Assembly (NCBI RefSeq): GCF_032362555.1
Contig: NC_083520.1
Span: 7,750,001-7,814,000, forward strand
From: Amyelois transitella
Lineage: Eukaryota > Arthropoda > Insecta > Lepidoptera > Pyralidae
Reading direction: 5' to 3'
Length of the DNA: 64,000 nucleotides
In this document: positions 10,401 to 21,269 of the stretch, one piece after another
Layout: every line of letters starts with the position of its first letter
How positions within the stretch are numbered: position 1 is the stretch's first letter
Notes under the pieces: generated by a model
Told to the model about the DNA's origin: nothing
Seen by the model: only the letters and a program-made list of their open reading frames with translations
Database searches by the model: none
Translations under genes and position numbers: made by a program

Positions 10401-13400
10401 TCGCCAAATCCTCCATTACTACCGACAAAAGAGTTGTAGGACACCAGACATCGGGAAAATATCTGATGTCAAAATATACAACACTCTCTTACATGGATAT
10501 GCATTGTTGGTAAGTTTAAGTTGTTGTACTTTAGTTAGAATTCCTTATTCTTTACTTTTTTGATTTATTAATAGTTATTTGCTCTTGATTTTGCCCATAA
10601 CATATAAGTTATAAAATATTTTCTGCAAATTAGTCATTTATTTATTATTACTGCATTTGAGTCTTACAATTTCAACGAAATATGAAACATTCATAATGTT
10701 TTTTTTATTTTCAGGGTCAAATAGAAAATGTCAAAGAACTTCTTATGACCATGTCCGAGGATGGCATTGAACCAAACGCACAAACTTACGCCGCCGTTTT
10801 TGAGAGCATAGAGAGGTGTGAAAGAGATGACAAACTGACTTTACTTAATTTTTTTAACAAATCCATGGAAGAAAAGGTAAAAGATATTTTTATATTTTCA
10901 TTAATACAATCCACATAATTGGAGGCACGAGAGAAAGAAAGATCAATAAAGTTTTTAATAGTTGTAAGTTCCCACAGAAACATTTGTGTCAAATGAACCA
11001 ATTGTGTTAAAATAAATCAATAAAATTACCCTTATGTGTGAAAATCAGGATCTCCTAACGGCCAGGATTCTTTGCTTACGTCAATCAGTCGATTTAAGAA
11101 TATATTAGTTTCATTAGTTAAATTTTAATTTCCTAAGGTTTAGTTTAAAAAAATATTAAGTAAAAATATTAATTAAAAAATATTATGTATTTTAATTCAT
11201 GTCCATTTATTAAATCTTCCAACAACCTCCTATAGCATCAGTAATTATCAAAATAACATTCTAAGACTATTTCCTTCTACTTAGACTGTCTGTTTCAGGG
11301 TATTAATCTAAATGACTTGATGGACAAGACAAAGTTTCTCAATGACCAAAGAGCAGTGGTGCTGAAGGCAATAAGGCGCATTCAGCCGGGATTCGAACCT
11401 GTGTACACGCCTCCTGTACTAGACTATGATTGCAGACTGTTAGATGATCTCACTCTCGACAAGGTATGGTATTTTAAACATCAATGTGGACTTGAGAGAA
11501 AAAATAATGGCTTTATTTTTATATAAATAACTAGTTCTTCACCGGTAGTACATACATAGCTTATTAAACCTGTGTGTTTCCCTCTATGTATAACGGTGAA
11601 AGTTTTTTCACAATCAGTTCATAACATCAGAAGATTAGCCTTTGCAAAAAACTTATATTTATGAATTTTATGTACATCTTTATAATATTAAAATTGATGT
11701 GTTCAATTGGCATGGACTTTTTTAATCGATTAAGAATTCACTTTTATTTAGTATGGGGTGGTAGTATCTGTTACTTATAAATTATAATTTTCACTTCCTA
11801 AATCTATGTATCAGATTGTCATTTCTAATAATTAATAGTTAATCAATATTTTTTTTTATTTTGAATATGTATTAAATGCGACACCACTTTTCAGGAAATA
11901 ATTACGATTTTTGATTGATGCTATTTTTTTATGCTAGGTGGAAGGCAGACTCGGTCTTCTGAAATCTCCCGCGGAAGGAGTGGTCACATTGGACGAGATC
12001 CATGGTTTGGGTAAATTGCAACTCGACACGGAAATCAAAGGAGAAATTGAAGTAGAAAACATTGACGTCAAGGATGAGTCTTCGCCTCACGTCAAATTCT
12101 GTGTAAGTAGGACAAAAGGGAATAGCATGGGAATGTTGTAAAAGATTAGTGTCATAGTGACAGGAATAGAAAAGGACATGCTTCAACGCTTGGAGAATGA
12201 ATGAAAGAAAGTTTAAATAGAAACGTTAGAAGAACCAAGTAATTTTCAATCTGATCAATGTATGTTACATTGATCAAATTAAAAATTTCTTGTATTATAT
12301 CAGCCCCCTTCTTCAAAATGATAGCACTCTAAAACCAATAAAAAACATTAAAAAAAAAACCTCTTGTGGCAAAATGCCGGGAACAGCACGACAGTAATCA
12401 GCTGATGTGATCTGATTCTCTTTGACCCACTCTGTCAAAGATAACGAAGGAGAGATTATTATGGGACTTATAAGATACTAACAAAAAGGTTACCTTTTTC
12501 TAAATTTCTTGTAAACTTATTTGTGGTCAGTAAAAAGTATATCGTACGTGGGGTTGGCATAGTGTGGTAGTTTATTCCAATAAATTAACATCATTTTCTA
12601 TTTCAGAGGGAAAAATGGAATGAGACAGAAAGTGAATGGCGGGTGGCGATCCGAGAGGCTTTCGTGCGAAACCTTGGCACCTTGAAGTCTCAGAGTGTGG
12701 CTTCTCAATCCGCCATCACGCTGTACCCTTATCTCAGGGTGTTAGAGGTCAGTATTGTTTGCTTCTATAATCAATAGAAAGGAGTCAGTACAGTTGACTT
12801 AATATATTACTTGTACATCTATGTGCAGTCGCTTACAGCAAAACATGCCCCTGTGTTTACCTCTGTTCATACAAACCAAAATGCCTAAACCATACAGCGT
12901 CAAATATTTCTGTCACCAGTAAAGCCAGTACTGCATTGAATATTTTGACACACATCTAATAGCAAAGTAACTAGAACAGTATTAGGCATTTAAACCCATT
13001 CCTTTTAGAGTAAGTGATTGTGTCCCTCTTCAGTGATGATTTATAGTGTTAAAATATTTGCAGGTGGATCAATTCGTAGAACTGATAATGGGAGAGATCA
13101 GGAAGCTGGTGGACGGCAGCGAGACCTACAGCCCTACTCTCAAGCTGTTGCAGAGGGACCTGGGCACGCAAGTCTATCAAAAGTAAGTGTTATTGCAAAA
13201 AATTTCGTTTAAACCTTCCTTTTGCCTGTGTGACTTTTTTCAATGCTGTAGAAATGTGAAAGAACTCTTTACTTTTCTAGGAGCTTATATGACATAATTC
13301 AGATTTATATGTACATCACATAGCTATATATGTCGTCTTGGCGTTTGACCTAGTTTCGTATTATAAACGTGATCCAGAAGAAGTTGATTTAGGTAATCCT

Positions 13401-16400
13401 GTCCGCAACACAACCCCTCATTACGTTGCTTTTTTTAAAATAAAGATTAAATTTTATTTACATTATTTTTAATTTAAGGTGTGATTACGAAGTAATCAGA
13501 ACATTTATCGCAGCTATCACTTAAAATATGATTTTATTATTTTAAAATGTAACCTCCACCAGGTATCAAATAGAGCAATACCGTCGTAACGGGGTCTTGG
13601 CCAAAATGAAGCAATTATACGCCAAATACAGTGAATGGTATATAACCAGAAATCCAGTAGATGACAAAGGCGTGCCGTACAACTGCCGGCAGGCGTGGCA
13701 GGTGCTCGCGCATACCTACAGAGATGGCGCCTCTATCGTAAGTTGTTATTTCATAATAGACTAATAACTAACTAACTAATTAAATCCTTTAGATATTTGT
13801 CGGAATAAATAAACTGTAAGTACGTTTGGTCGCGTTTTACGTTGATACCAGCAGCTCCGCCCGCGATAAACTTTCCTTTTTCTCCGTTCCCTTGGAAAAT
13901 TCCAGATAGCATTATGCTGCTACTCCTGCCCCCGTAGAATGCACGCGCGACGCGTGTTTTTATCTCGTGAAATGGAAAATTTGCTAAATTTTGTCTAGAA
14001 GTTTTAAGAATTTATTCATTTCAACAATAATACAATTTTTTTTATATTAGTATGGATATTTGTATTTTAGGATATGGAAGAAGCGCCGTGGCCCCTAGAA
14101 ATGAAGCAGAACGTCGGTAAATTCCTGTACAACATCATCATCAATGATGTGAAGATAGACGTCAACATGTTCAAACCGAAGGCTAAACAGTGAGTTACTT
14201 TTATCTTTCTTCGTGTTTTGTTTCATTTCTTTCTTCCCTGGCTTTAGTTCCGGTTGCATCCTCACTACTCTGGAAGAGGAGCCCTTTTATTATCATGGAT
14301 GAGTCAGGTTTTTACACGGAGCGATTTCCATCTGACCTCCGCAACCTTTGCAAGTAAAACTAGTTGATTAAATGTGCAGCTTTTCTCACGATGTTTTTCC
14401 TCACCGTAAAAGGCATAGTTAAGTATTCAAATTAATGTATATAACATCGAAAATAGTCATTGGTACATGGCTGAGGTGGGATTAGAACCTGTGCCTTTCT
14501 GCGCATCACGCATCTTAAGCCGCGTGTACAGTGCAGTATCCATTAGCCCGGCCCGTGGTCCCCAGGAAGAAGCTGCCGGGCGTGTACAAGGTGCACCGGC
14601 CGTGGGGCCGGCTGGTGCGGCTGGAGCTGAAGCCGCACCCCGCGCTGAGCCGCGCGTGGGCGGGCGCGGCGCTGCGGACGCTGCGCGTGCGCGCCGCCAC
14701 CGCGCCCGCGCGCGCGCCGCCGCGGCCCTGGGCGCGCCCCGCCGCGGGGGCCTATCTGCTCACACACACGCCGCTCATCAGGTACGCTCTCATGCCGCCA
14801 CGCCACTATATTTAATTAGTTTCATTAAAAGTGCAGAGTCTAAGGATTTATATTGTTTGTGTATTTGTAAAACGACATTATAACAATGAAGACTTTTTGT
14901 TTAATTTTGCTCTCATCGTGAATTTAGGATATAGTCGATCAAAGTAAAACCAACTAATAATCATAATTCTCCATTGGCAGGATGCCAATGAACATAATGA
15001 GTCAATGGAGGCGGCTGGAAGAAGCGCCGCCCGGAGCCCTATACCCGGTTCTGGACAGCCTCAACCAACTGTCCGAAGTGCCGTGGGTCATCAACCAGCC
15101 CATACTGGATCTACAGCTGCAGATCTTCAGGTAAATTTCCAGGTCTTGTGTTGTAAAAACTAAGTGTGATCCACATGGGCTAGCAACCTGTCGCTATCTA
15201 AATCTCAATTCCATCATTAATCCATTCAGTTGAATGTGGCTTTTGTGGCCTCAATGTGGTTCAGTCTTATCAAAACCCTTGGCTCCGTTTACCATCTAAG
15301 GGATAACGACCTGATAAATTCATATGTATAAATTTTTTTTAATCAAAACCAAATTTACCTTTAATACTATATTCTATAACATTTTAAAAGGTCGGGCGGC
15401 AACAAAAAGTTAGACATTCCGCCGCCGTCGTCGGCTTTGGACGCGTCGCAGTTCACCGCGGGCAAGCCACAGGACGCCGCCGCGGCCTTTAAGCGCCGCG
15501 TGGCAATGAATCGTGCGCGCGCCGAAATGCACTCGCTGTGGTGCGATATGTTGTACAAACTGTCGCTTGCGAACCATTTCAGGTAAATTGAATTGAATTG
15601 AATTTTTTTTGTCGAATTATTTAAAAAAACGAAGATTATTATTTATATATATTTGTATAATCATAAGAACTGGATAATGAACATTAAATGCATCGTTGTG
15701 AGAAAAGCAAATTGAACATAATATGACACAATAGCATAAGACGAACATGATACACGTCTCAACATGTTGCATGTAACAAACCCACAGTATTACTTCCCGA
15801 TGGAATTAATTTTGTTTGAATTTCGAACTAGATCTGTACCCAAAGAAGGTTTTACATATTAATTTCGAATTCAATCCGTTCGAAATACAAATTAAGCTTA
15901 CTGGCGCGTATTACCTTTTTTTATTATAATGCGCTTAGTTCTCGACTAGGTATTGACAGTATTTTATCTACAACAGAGACCGCGTGTTCTGGCTGCCGCA
16001 CAACATGGACTTCCGCGGGCGCGTGTACGCGTGCCCGCCGCACGTGTCGGCGCTGGGCGCGGACTCCGCGCGGGCGCTGCTGCAGTTCGCCAGGAGGGAG
16101 CGGCTGGGCCCCGGCGGGCTCCGGTGGCTGAAGCTGCACGCGGTCAACCTCACCGGCACTATGAAGAAGAGCACCGTTGATGAAAGGTGAATGACACAGT
16201 TTTTATTATGTGTATCCAAGTAACTTATACTTCTTATATTATGAAAGTGAAACTTTATTAATATAGTTAATTAGCAGTGGTAAAACAAAGGCTGCTTTTT
16301 GCTGAATAACTCCACGGAAACTGGCTCACGGGAATGTAGTTTCTGTGTTAAATTTTCATCCTGTAAAAAGATAAAGTCGTCTAGTGAACCCCAAACCGCT

Positions 16401-17469
16401 GAGCTTGCATTAAGAGTGTTATGTATGTGGATGAAACTAAATGCTAATGCAGGGATCGCGGCAAGTTGAAAGATTGTAGTCTCTGCCTATCGCTCTGCTC
16501 TGGGAAAAAGGCGTGATTTTACATACATAAAATCTCTCTCTCTCTCTTTCCTAAAGTGGTAGGAAAAAGCATGAAAAAAGAACTTGAAAGATAAATAACG
16601 TTTTCGAATTTATTCGTACCAATATTTAATTTTTTTTTTCGAATTAGTAGTTCGCGAATAATTTAGAGTTGAATTTACAGACTCGCATATGCTGAAAGTA
16701 TAATGGAGAAGATTCTAGACTCGGCTGATAACCCGCTGGACGGCGAGGGCTGGTGGCAGCAGTCCGAGGAGCCGTGGCAGACGCTCGCGTGCTGCAAGGA
16801 GATCGCGAACGCTGTCAGATCGCCTAATGCCGAAGGTAAATATGATGGAGAAGATTCTAGATTACGAACATTAAACGCATCGGTGTGAGAAAAGCAAAGT
16901 GAAAAAAATATGAAACAATAGCTTGAGACGACCATAATATTCATCCCAACATGTTGCATTACGATAAACCCACAGTGTTGCTTCACGATGGAATAGATTT
17001 TTTTTAAATTTCGAACTAAATCTGAACCCAAGAAGGTAAATATGATGGAGAAGATTCTAGATTAAATCTATATGACTTAATGATGGAAATGATTGGAATT
17101 GTAGTAAAAGGTTTTAGCGTTCCCTTAGTCGCTTTTTACAACATCCATGAAACAGAAAAGGATGGAGATGGTCCTATTCTAAAATGCTGGTAACCGCACA
17201 ACCTCAAGAGTACGGCAAATATCTTTATTTCCTCGCGATCGTGACAAACAACATCGTCTAAACTAGAAACGTTGTTCCAGAATACATGTGCGGCTTCCCC
17301 GTGCACCAGGACGGGTCGTGCAACGGGCTGCAGCACTACGCGGCGCTGGGCGGGGACGGCGCGGGCGCCGCCGCCGTCAACCTGGCGCCCGCCGCGCGCC
17401 CCGGGGACGTCTACAGCGCCGTCGCCGCGCTGGTCAGTGCGGCTGCGCTCCGTTCCGTTCATTTCTCTC

Positions 17470-17529
<60 letters not shown>

Positions 17530-20500
17530 TCTCTTTCGCTCTCTCTTTTTCTCTCTCTCTTTTTCTCTCTCTCTCTTTTTCTCTCTCTCTTTCTCTCTCT
17601 TTCTCTCTCTTTTTCTCTCTCTCATCTGTTGGTGTCTGACCTGAAAGTAATTGAGTTGATTACACGAAGCAATCGTCGGAGCCGCGGTTTCAGAGGCATA
17701 ATAAACAGGCTTTGTGGAAGAAATTTCCTTTATGCGAATTATATCTAAAACTTAGCTTTTGTTGATATTTCGTTCATTTACATTCAATTATACCTCCCTC
17801 AATTTGGCTTCACACTAAAAAATATATTTCCTCATTCCGCAGGTAGAAGAAATGCGCAAACGAGACGCCGCTGCCGGAGTTCAACCCGCGATTATATTGG
17901 AGAATTTCGTGCGACGCAAGGTGATCAAACAGACCGTGATGACTACGGTATATGGCGTCACCAGGTTCGGGGCCCGGCTACAGATTGCTAAACAGCTCAA
18001 AGGTAAATTATAGGTGTTTGTAAAGGAGTATTGTGTTTGTCGTTTAATACATATTTGTAAAGGAGATGCCGCAGCTGACATTCAATCCGGCATTATATTA
18101 GAGAAATTCGTGTGACCAAACAGACCGTAATGACTACAGTGTATATAGTGACTAGGTTCGGGGCCCGGCTACAAATTACGAAGCAACTCAAAGGTAAATT
18201 ATAAAAGTATTGAGAATAAGAATAACTGGTAAGGCAGACTTAATGATACTTACAAACAGTGTAAGTTCTTGATCTACTACTAACGTGAACCATTTAACGG
18301 GTCATGATAGGCTTTAGTTAGACATTAGTAGACAGCCATAAAGAATATTTTCGATTGCATAAGAATTAAACCCCATTGTTTACTTTAAAATGTATGGTGA
18401 TTTTGGCATGCTTTGAATGTTGTATCCTTATGAGATAAAATATATAATTTGCAACCCTTTGTAACTATAGGAAGTTGTCGTGTTATTGTGCAGATATTGA
18501 ATGAAAAATAATCGCGTCGTATTTTTATTCAACAGATATCGATGAATTCCCGAAGGAGCACGTCTGGTCTTGTTCCCAATACTTGACCACCAAGACCTTC
18601 GACAGCCTTCAGGAGATGTTCACCTCCACTAAACTTATACAAGACTGGTTCACCGACTGCGCCAAGTGAGTACAGTTTGCAGGCAAATGATGACTGCTGT
18701 ATGGTATGACTCAATTGTTGAAACTGATATATATATTTTTTAATTTATTGCACAAGTGTAATTATATGTTGCTTTATATATTTGGAGAAAAAGACAGGTA
18801 CTGAAGAGACAGGTAACTGAAAAGGTTCCACATCATTATTTATAAATTTATATATAAATACTACTGGTATTAAACGCGCACTTAACGTACCTTTTTTATA
18901 ATATAAAACTGGGGATTCTTCTTTTAGGCGACGAGATAGCAGCCTGTCGTTATTTAAATCTTAATTCCATCATTAAAACATACAACTGAACTGTATAGCT
19001 TAGCTTTGTCTAATAAATTGGTTATTAATATTTATGTGTACGTATGTTAGTCAATAATTAACGGAATATGACAAAATGCAATAAATAACAACCTAACAGG
19101 GTTAAAAGCGCGAAGATACCCATTCTCGCAGGGTTGACGGCCTCTGTGGCGCAGCGGTAGTGCTCTTGTCTGTGAAATCGGAGGTCCCGGGTTCAAATCT
19201 TGGCCTGGGCATGATAAGAAACGAACTTTCTCTGATTGGCCTGGGTCTTGGATGTTTATCTATATAAGTATTTATTATTGTAAAATATAGTATCGTTGAG
19301 TTAGTATCTCGTAACACAAGTTTTGAACTTACTACGAGGCTAAGTCAATCTGTGTAATTCGTCCCGTATACATATATATATTTATAATTCCGTGCGTCGT
19401 AACAATAGCGTATAACATTTGCAGAGTGATATCGGGAGTGTGCGGCGAGAGCGTGGAGTGGGTGACGCCGCTGGGGCTGCCCGTGGTGCAGCCCTACCAC
19501 CGCCGCGCCGCGCCCGACGCCGCGCACGCGCCGCTCGATCTGCTGCAGTATGTATTGCTATATATTTCACTGGATACTTATAATCTTTACGATGATTCAT
19601 TAGACGGATTCGCTTGGCGTAACGTCTTGACTTACTCAAGAAAAGATGATGATCAAAGCCCATATTCCGGGCTCCTCTTCAGAGAGGTGATGATGATGCA
19701 TCTGTGACTAACACCAGCAAATTGTAGATATATATGTTATATTTTATGTAAAACACTCCTGACACCCTTTTTATTGTGTCTCCTCCCTCAGTTCTGTTAG
19801 AAAGGATTTCTCAAAAAATAAACGGCATTTATTCACAAAAAACTCTTATATATATCGTTGTTATTGTCTGCGTATCTACCTAAAGTATGAAGAAGGTCAG
19901 CTTAAAATAGAGATAAGTGGAAAGCGATGGGGAGGCCCATGTCAATGGACATCCTGACCAACAACTGTTTTCTGATGCATGAAGAACACACACTTCATAC
20001 CAAATCAGCTTATTCTGAATAATTAACTAATAATTTGCCAAGCCAGCGAATAAAGGCTATTATTATTATTATTACCTTCATATGTACATATATGACTTAG
20101 TAAATAAATATAATGTGCACTCGCAGACGGCCTTGCACGATGAAGCAACGCAACGCTTTCCCGCCGAACTTCATCCACTCGCTGGACTCGTCGCACATGA
20201 TGCTGACGGGGCTGGCGTGCGCCGCCGCGGGGCTCACCTTCGTCTCCGTGCACGACTGCTTCTGGACGCACCCGCGTAATGTCGACCGCATGAACAAGGT
20301 AGACAATTCTAAATTCAAAATTTTTAATCATTATTATAGGATACTTCATGTCTCTTAATAATTGTCAAAACGTGTGGTTTCACAACGTTGGTTGACGTAG
20401 AGAGAATAAAGCGTCTTTTTGGAGACAAATTTTACCTACACTTTTTCCCGGATAAAAGGAGACTTCATATTTCCGCTTGTCACAATCCTCGCGTAGGTAC

Positions 20501-21269
20501 ATTTGCTTGTATAATTATGCTCCATCAATCGTTACATACAAGCTTAAGTTTAAGAAGTTTCATTAGAATGATCTTGATTTGATGAAGTTATGTTAGGCTT
20601 ACTTACCTTTCCATTGGTCTTCTGGTCTTGAATTTGAGAAAATGATCTCTTATTTTATAATTATCGTTGTGCTTTTTAGCCTTTTTAAAATATTAGGAAT
20701 CATAGATATTTAAGAATTTAAACATTTATGTTATTCCGCTCACAGATATGCCGCGAACAATTCGTCGCTCTGCACTCACAGCCGATCTTAGAGAACTTGT
20801 CAGAATTCCTAGTGAACAGATACAGTTATAACGAAAGGTAAGGACTTAATTGTTTGCTTAAGTTTATATGTATATCTATTAAAATTTCAGATCATTCTCT
20901 ACTTTTAGGTACCACCGTAGATATAGAATTTAGACAATAGAAATCCCTTATTTAACTTGAAGTACTAATGAGGTATCGTATTGCATTATGATAATTGTTG
21001 CCCTGGTTTAATATGCTTCTAGACACCTCTTATGACATTCATGGCAAACTTGGACTAGATGAATGTGTTAATCCTTCAGTCGCCTTTAACATCATCCAAA
21101 GATGGAAGGAAGAAAATTAACCTTGGCAATATTTTTTTGTAGCGAGGTCATGGACAACACCGCGGGGGCGGCGAACAAGCGGCGGGTCAACGCCCTCCTG
21201 AAGCAAGTGCCCAGCAAAGGGAACTTTGATCTCACCAGCGTGCTCAAGTCAGTCTACTTCTTCAGTTAG
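7478..21269 (+). CDS. POLRMT: Mitochondrial DNA-directed RNA polymerase
   Basis: Single-subunit T7-type RNA polymerase that transcribes the mitochondrial genome. Coding exons: 7478-7613, 7757-7861, 7944-8511, 8723-8851, 9275-9449, 10399-10509, 10715-10876, 11299-11463, 11938-12102, 12607-12747, 13064-13182, 13563-13737, 14071-14189, 14566-14781, 14981-15130, 15391-15582, 15977-16186, 16681-16835, 17281-17432, 17843-18002, 18536-18665, 19425-19547, 20127-20298, 20746-20837, 21143-21269. All phases match, giving 1382 codons, near the size of fly POLRMT. The N-terminus [13 protein letters not shown] is basic, as in a mitochondrial targeting peptide. A PPR-like helical region spans about residues 370-465. 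Catalytic signatures: [15 protein letters not shown] with Asp about 1075; [16 protein letters not shown] with Lys about 1144; SVHDCFW with His-Asp about 1295-1296. It ends SVYFFS like other animal POLRMT. The 9449 to 10399 junction is the least certain, though both ends are phase 0. Confidence 0.95.
14235..14525 (-). mobile_element. tRNA-derived SINE
   Basis: Read on the minus strand, a Pol III B-box-like GGTTCTAATCCC lies in GCACAGGTTCTAATCCCACC near 14480-14500, followed by a conserved body: ACGGTGAGGAAAAACATCGT, TGACTCATCCATGATAATAA and GAGGATGCAACCGG. Intronic in POLRMT, just before exon 14566-14781. Decayed relatives lie near 2975-3210, 19665-19720 and 63100-63260. Confidence 0.6.
15170..15310 (+). 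repeat. RepA copy, diverged
   Basis: GGGCTAGCAACCTGTCGCTA, AATTCCATCATTAATCCATT and a rearranged CAGTCTTATCAAAACCCTTGGCTCCG block, with loss of the usual 3' end. Intronic in POLRMT. Confidence 0.65.
15667..15862 (+). repeat. ~190-bp repeat, copy 1 (POLRMT intron)
   Basis: Shares GTGAGAAAAGCAAA, CAACATGTTGCAT, AAACCCACAGT, CGATGGAAT and TTTCGAACTA in order with 16865-17031 two introns downstream. No coding potential. Confidence 0.7.
16375..16535 (+). mobile_element. LineT 3' end, diverged
   Basis: CCGCTGAGCTTGCATTAAGA, AGTGTTATGTATGTGGATGA, GGGATCGCGGCAAGTTGAAA and GTAGTCTCTGCCTATCGCTC, ending AAAGGCGTGATTTTACATAC. Remnant of the LINE polymerase C-terminal coding end. Intronic in POLRMT. Confidence 0.7.
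16832..17064. repeat. 33-bp direct repeats flanking a 167-bp insert at the exon 18 donor
   Basis: The 33 bases at 16832-16864 recur identically at 17032-17064, exactly 200 bp apart. The segment between them, 16865-17031, is copy 2 of the ~190-bp repeat. The first 33-mer contains the POLRMT exon 18 donor (GAAG/GTAAAT, exon end 16835), so the donor is present twice. Reading on from the first copy meets an in-frame stop just inside the insert. Confidence 0.8.
17110..17180 (-). repeat. RepA 5' fragment
   Basis: Reverse-strand match to the family 5' part: AATAGGACCATCTCCATCC, then GGATGTTGTAAAAAGCGACT and AAGGGA. Intronic in POLRMT. Confidence 0.55.
17460..17625 (+). repeat. CT-rich microsatellite
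   Basis: About 165 bp of imperfect (TC)n with interspersed TTT units (TTTCTCTCTC-like) on the plus strand, so GA-rich on the minus strand. It begins about 25 bp after the donor of the catalytic exon 17281-17432. The open frames through it are low-complexity artefacts. Confidence 0.9.
18063..18208 (+). pseudogene. Degenerate duplicate of POLRMT exon 20
   Basis: About 145 bp matching 17860-18012: GACCAAACAGACCGTAATGA, GGTTCGGGGCCCGGCTAC and AACTCAAAGGTAAATTATA. The copy has lost several bases where the original encodes VRRKVIK. It reads into a TGA after EKFV, so it cannot encode the motif-B lysine region. The splice donor is preserved, but no good acceptor is seen. Confidence 0.8.
18908..19015 (+). 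repeat. RepA fragment, diverged
   Basis: GGGGATTCTTCTTTTAGGCG, ACGAGATAGCAGCCTGTCG, ATTCCATCATTAA and CAACTGAAC. Truncated 3'. Intronic in POLRMT. Confidence 0.6.
19132..19385 (+). mobile_element. tRNA-derived SINE, near full length
   Basis: The head contains an A-box-like TGGCGCAGCGGTAGTG and a B-box GGTTCAAATCT within CCCGGGTTCAAATCTTGGCC. The body has GTCTTGGATGTTTATCTATA, AGTATCGTTGAGTTAGTATC, TCGTAACACAAG and TCAATCTGTGTAATTCGTCC, and the 3' end is an AT-rich tail. The tRNA-like head belongs to the SINE and is not a functional tRNA gene. It ends about 40 bp before the acceptor of POLRMT exon 19425-19547. Confidence 0.8.
19660..19722 (-). repeat. SINE body fragment (same type as 14235-14525)
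   Basis: GGGCTCCTCTTCAGAGAGGT and GATGATGATGCA match, on this strand, the inverted 'CCTCAC..CTCTGGAAGAGGAGCCC' block of the copy at 14235-14525. Intronic in POLRMT. Confidence 0.5.
20058..20075 (+). repeat. Short (ATT)n microsatellite
   Basis: About six ATT units in a POLRMT intron, 50 bp upstream of exon 20127-20298. Confidence 0.8.

Noticed and set aside
14467-14883. Open frames of 87-138 codons on both strands over POLRMT exon 14
   Set aside because: High GC removes stop codons. Only the frame that reads [20 protein letters not shown] joins in phase with its neighbours.
15924-16219. Minus-strand frames of 71 and 83 codons over POLRMT exon 17
   Set aside because: Antisense shadows of the GC-rich exon encoding [13 protein letters not shown].
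17272-17748. Long open frames (108-158 codons) on both strands through the CT-rich tract
   Set aside because: They are microsatellite translations (Leu/Ser or Arg/Glu repeats) overlapping a real POLRMT exon in the wrong frame.
19140-19212. tRNA-like sequence with A and B boxes
   Set aside because: It is the head of a SINE with a conserved non-tRNA body. The acceptor stem and anticodon arm do not fold as a tRNA.
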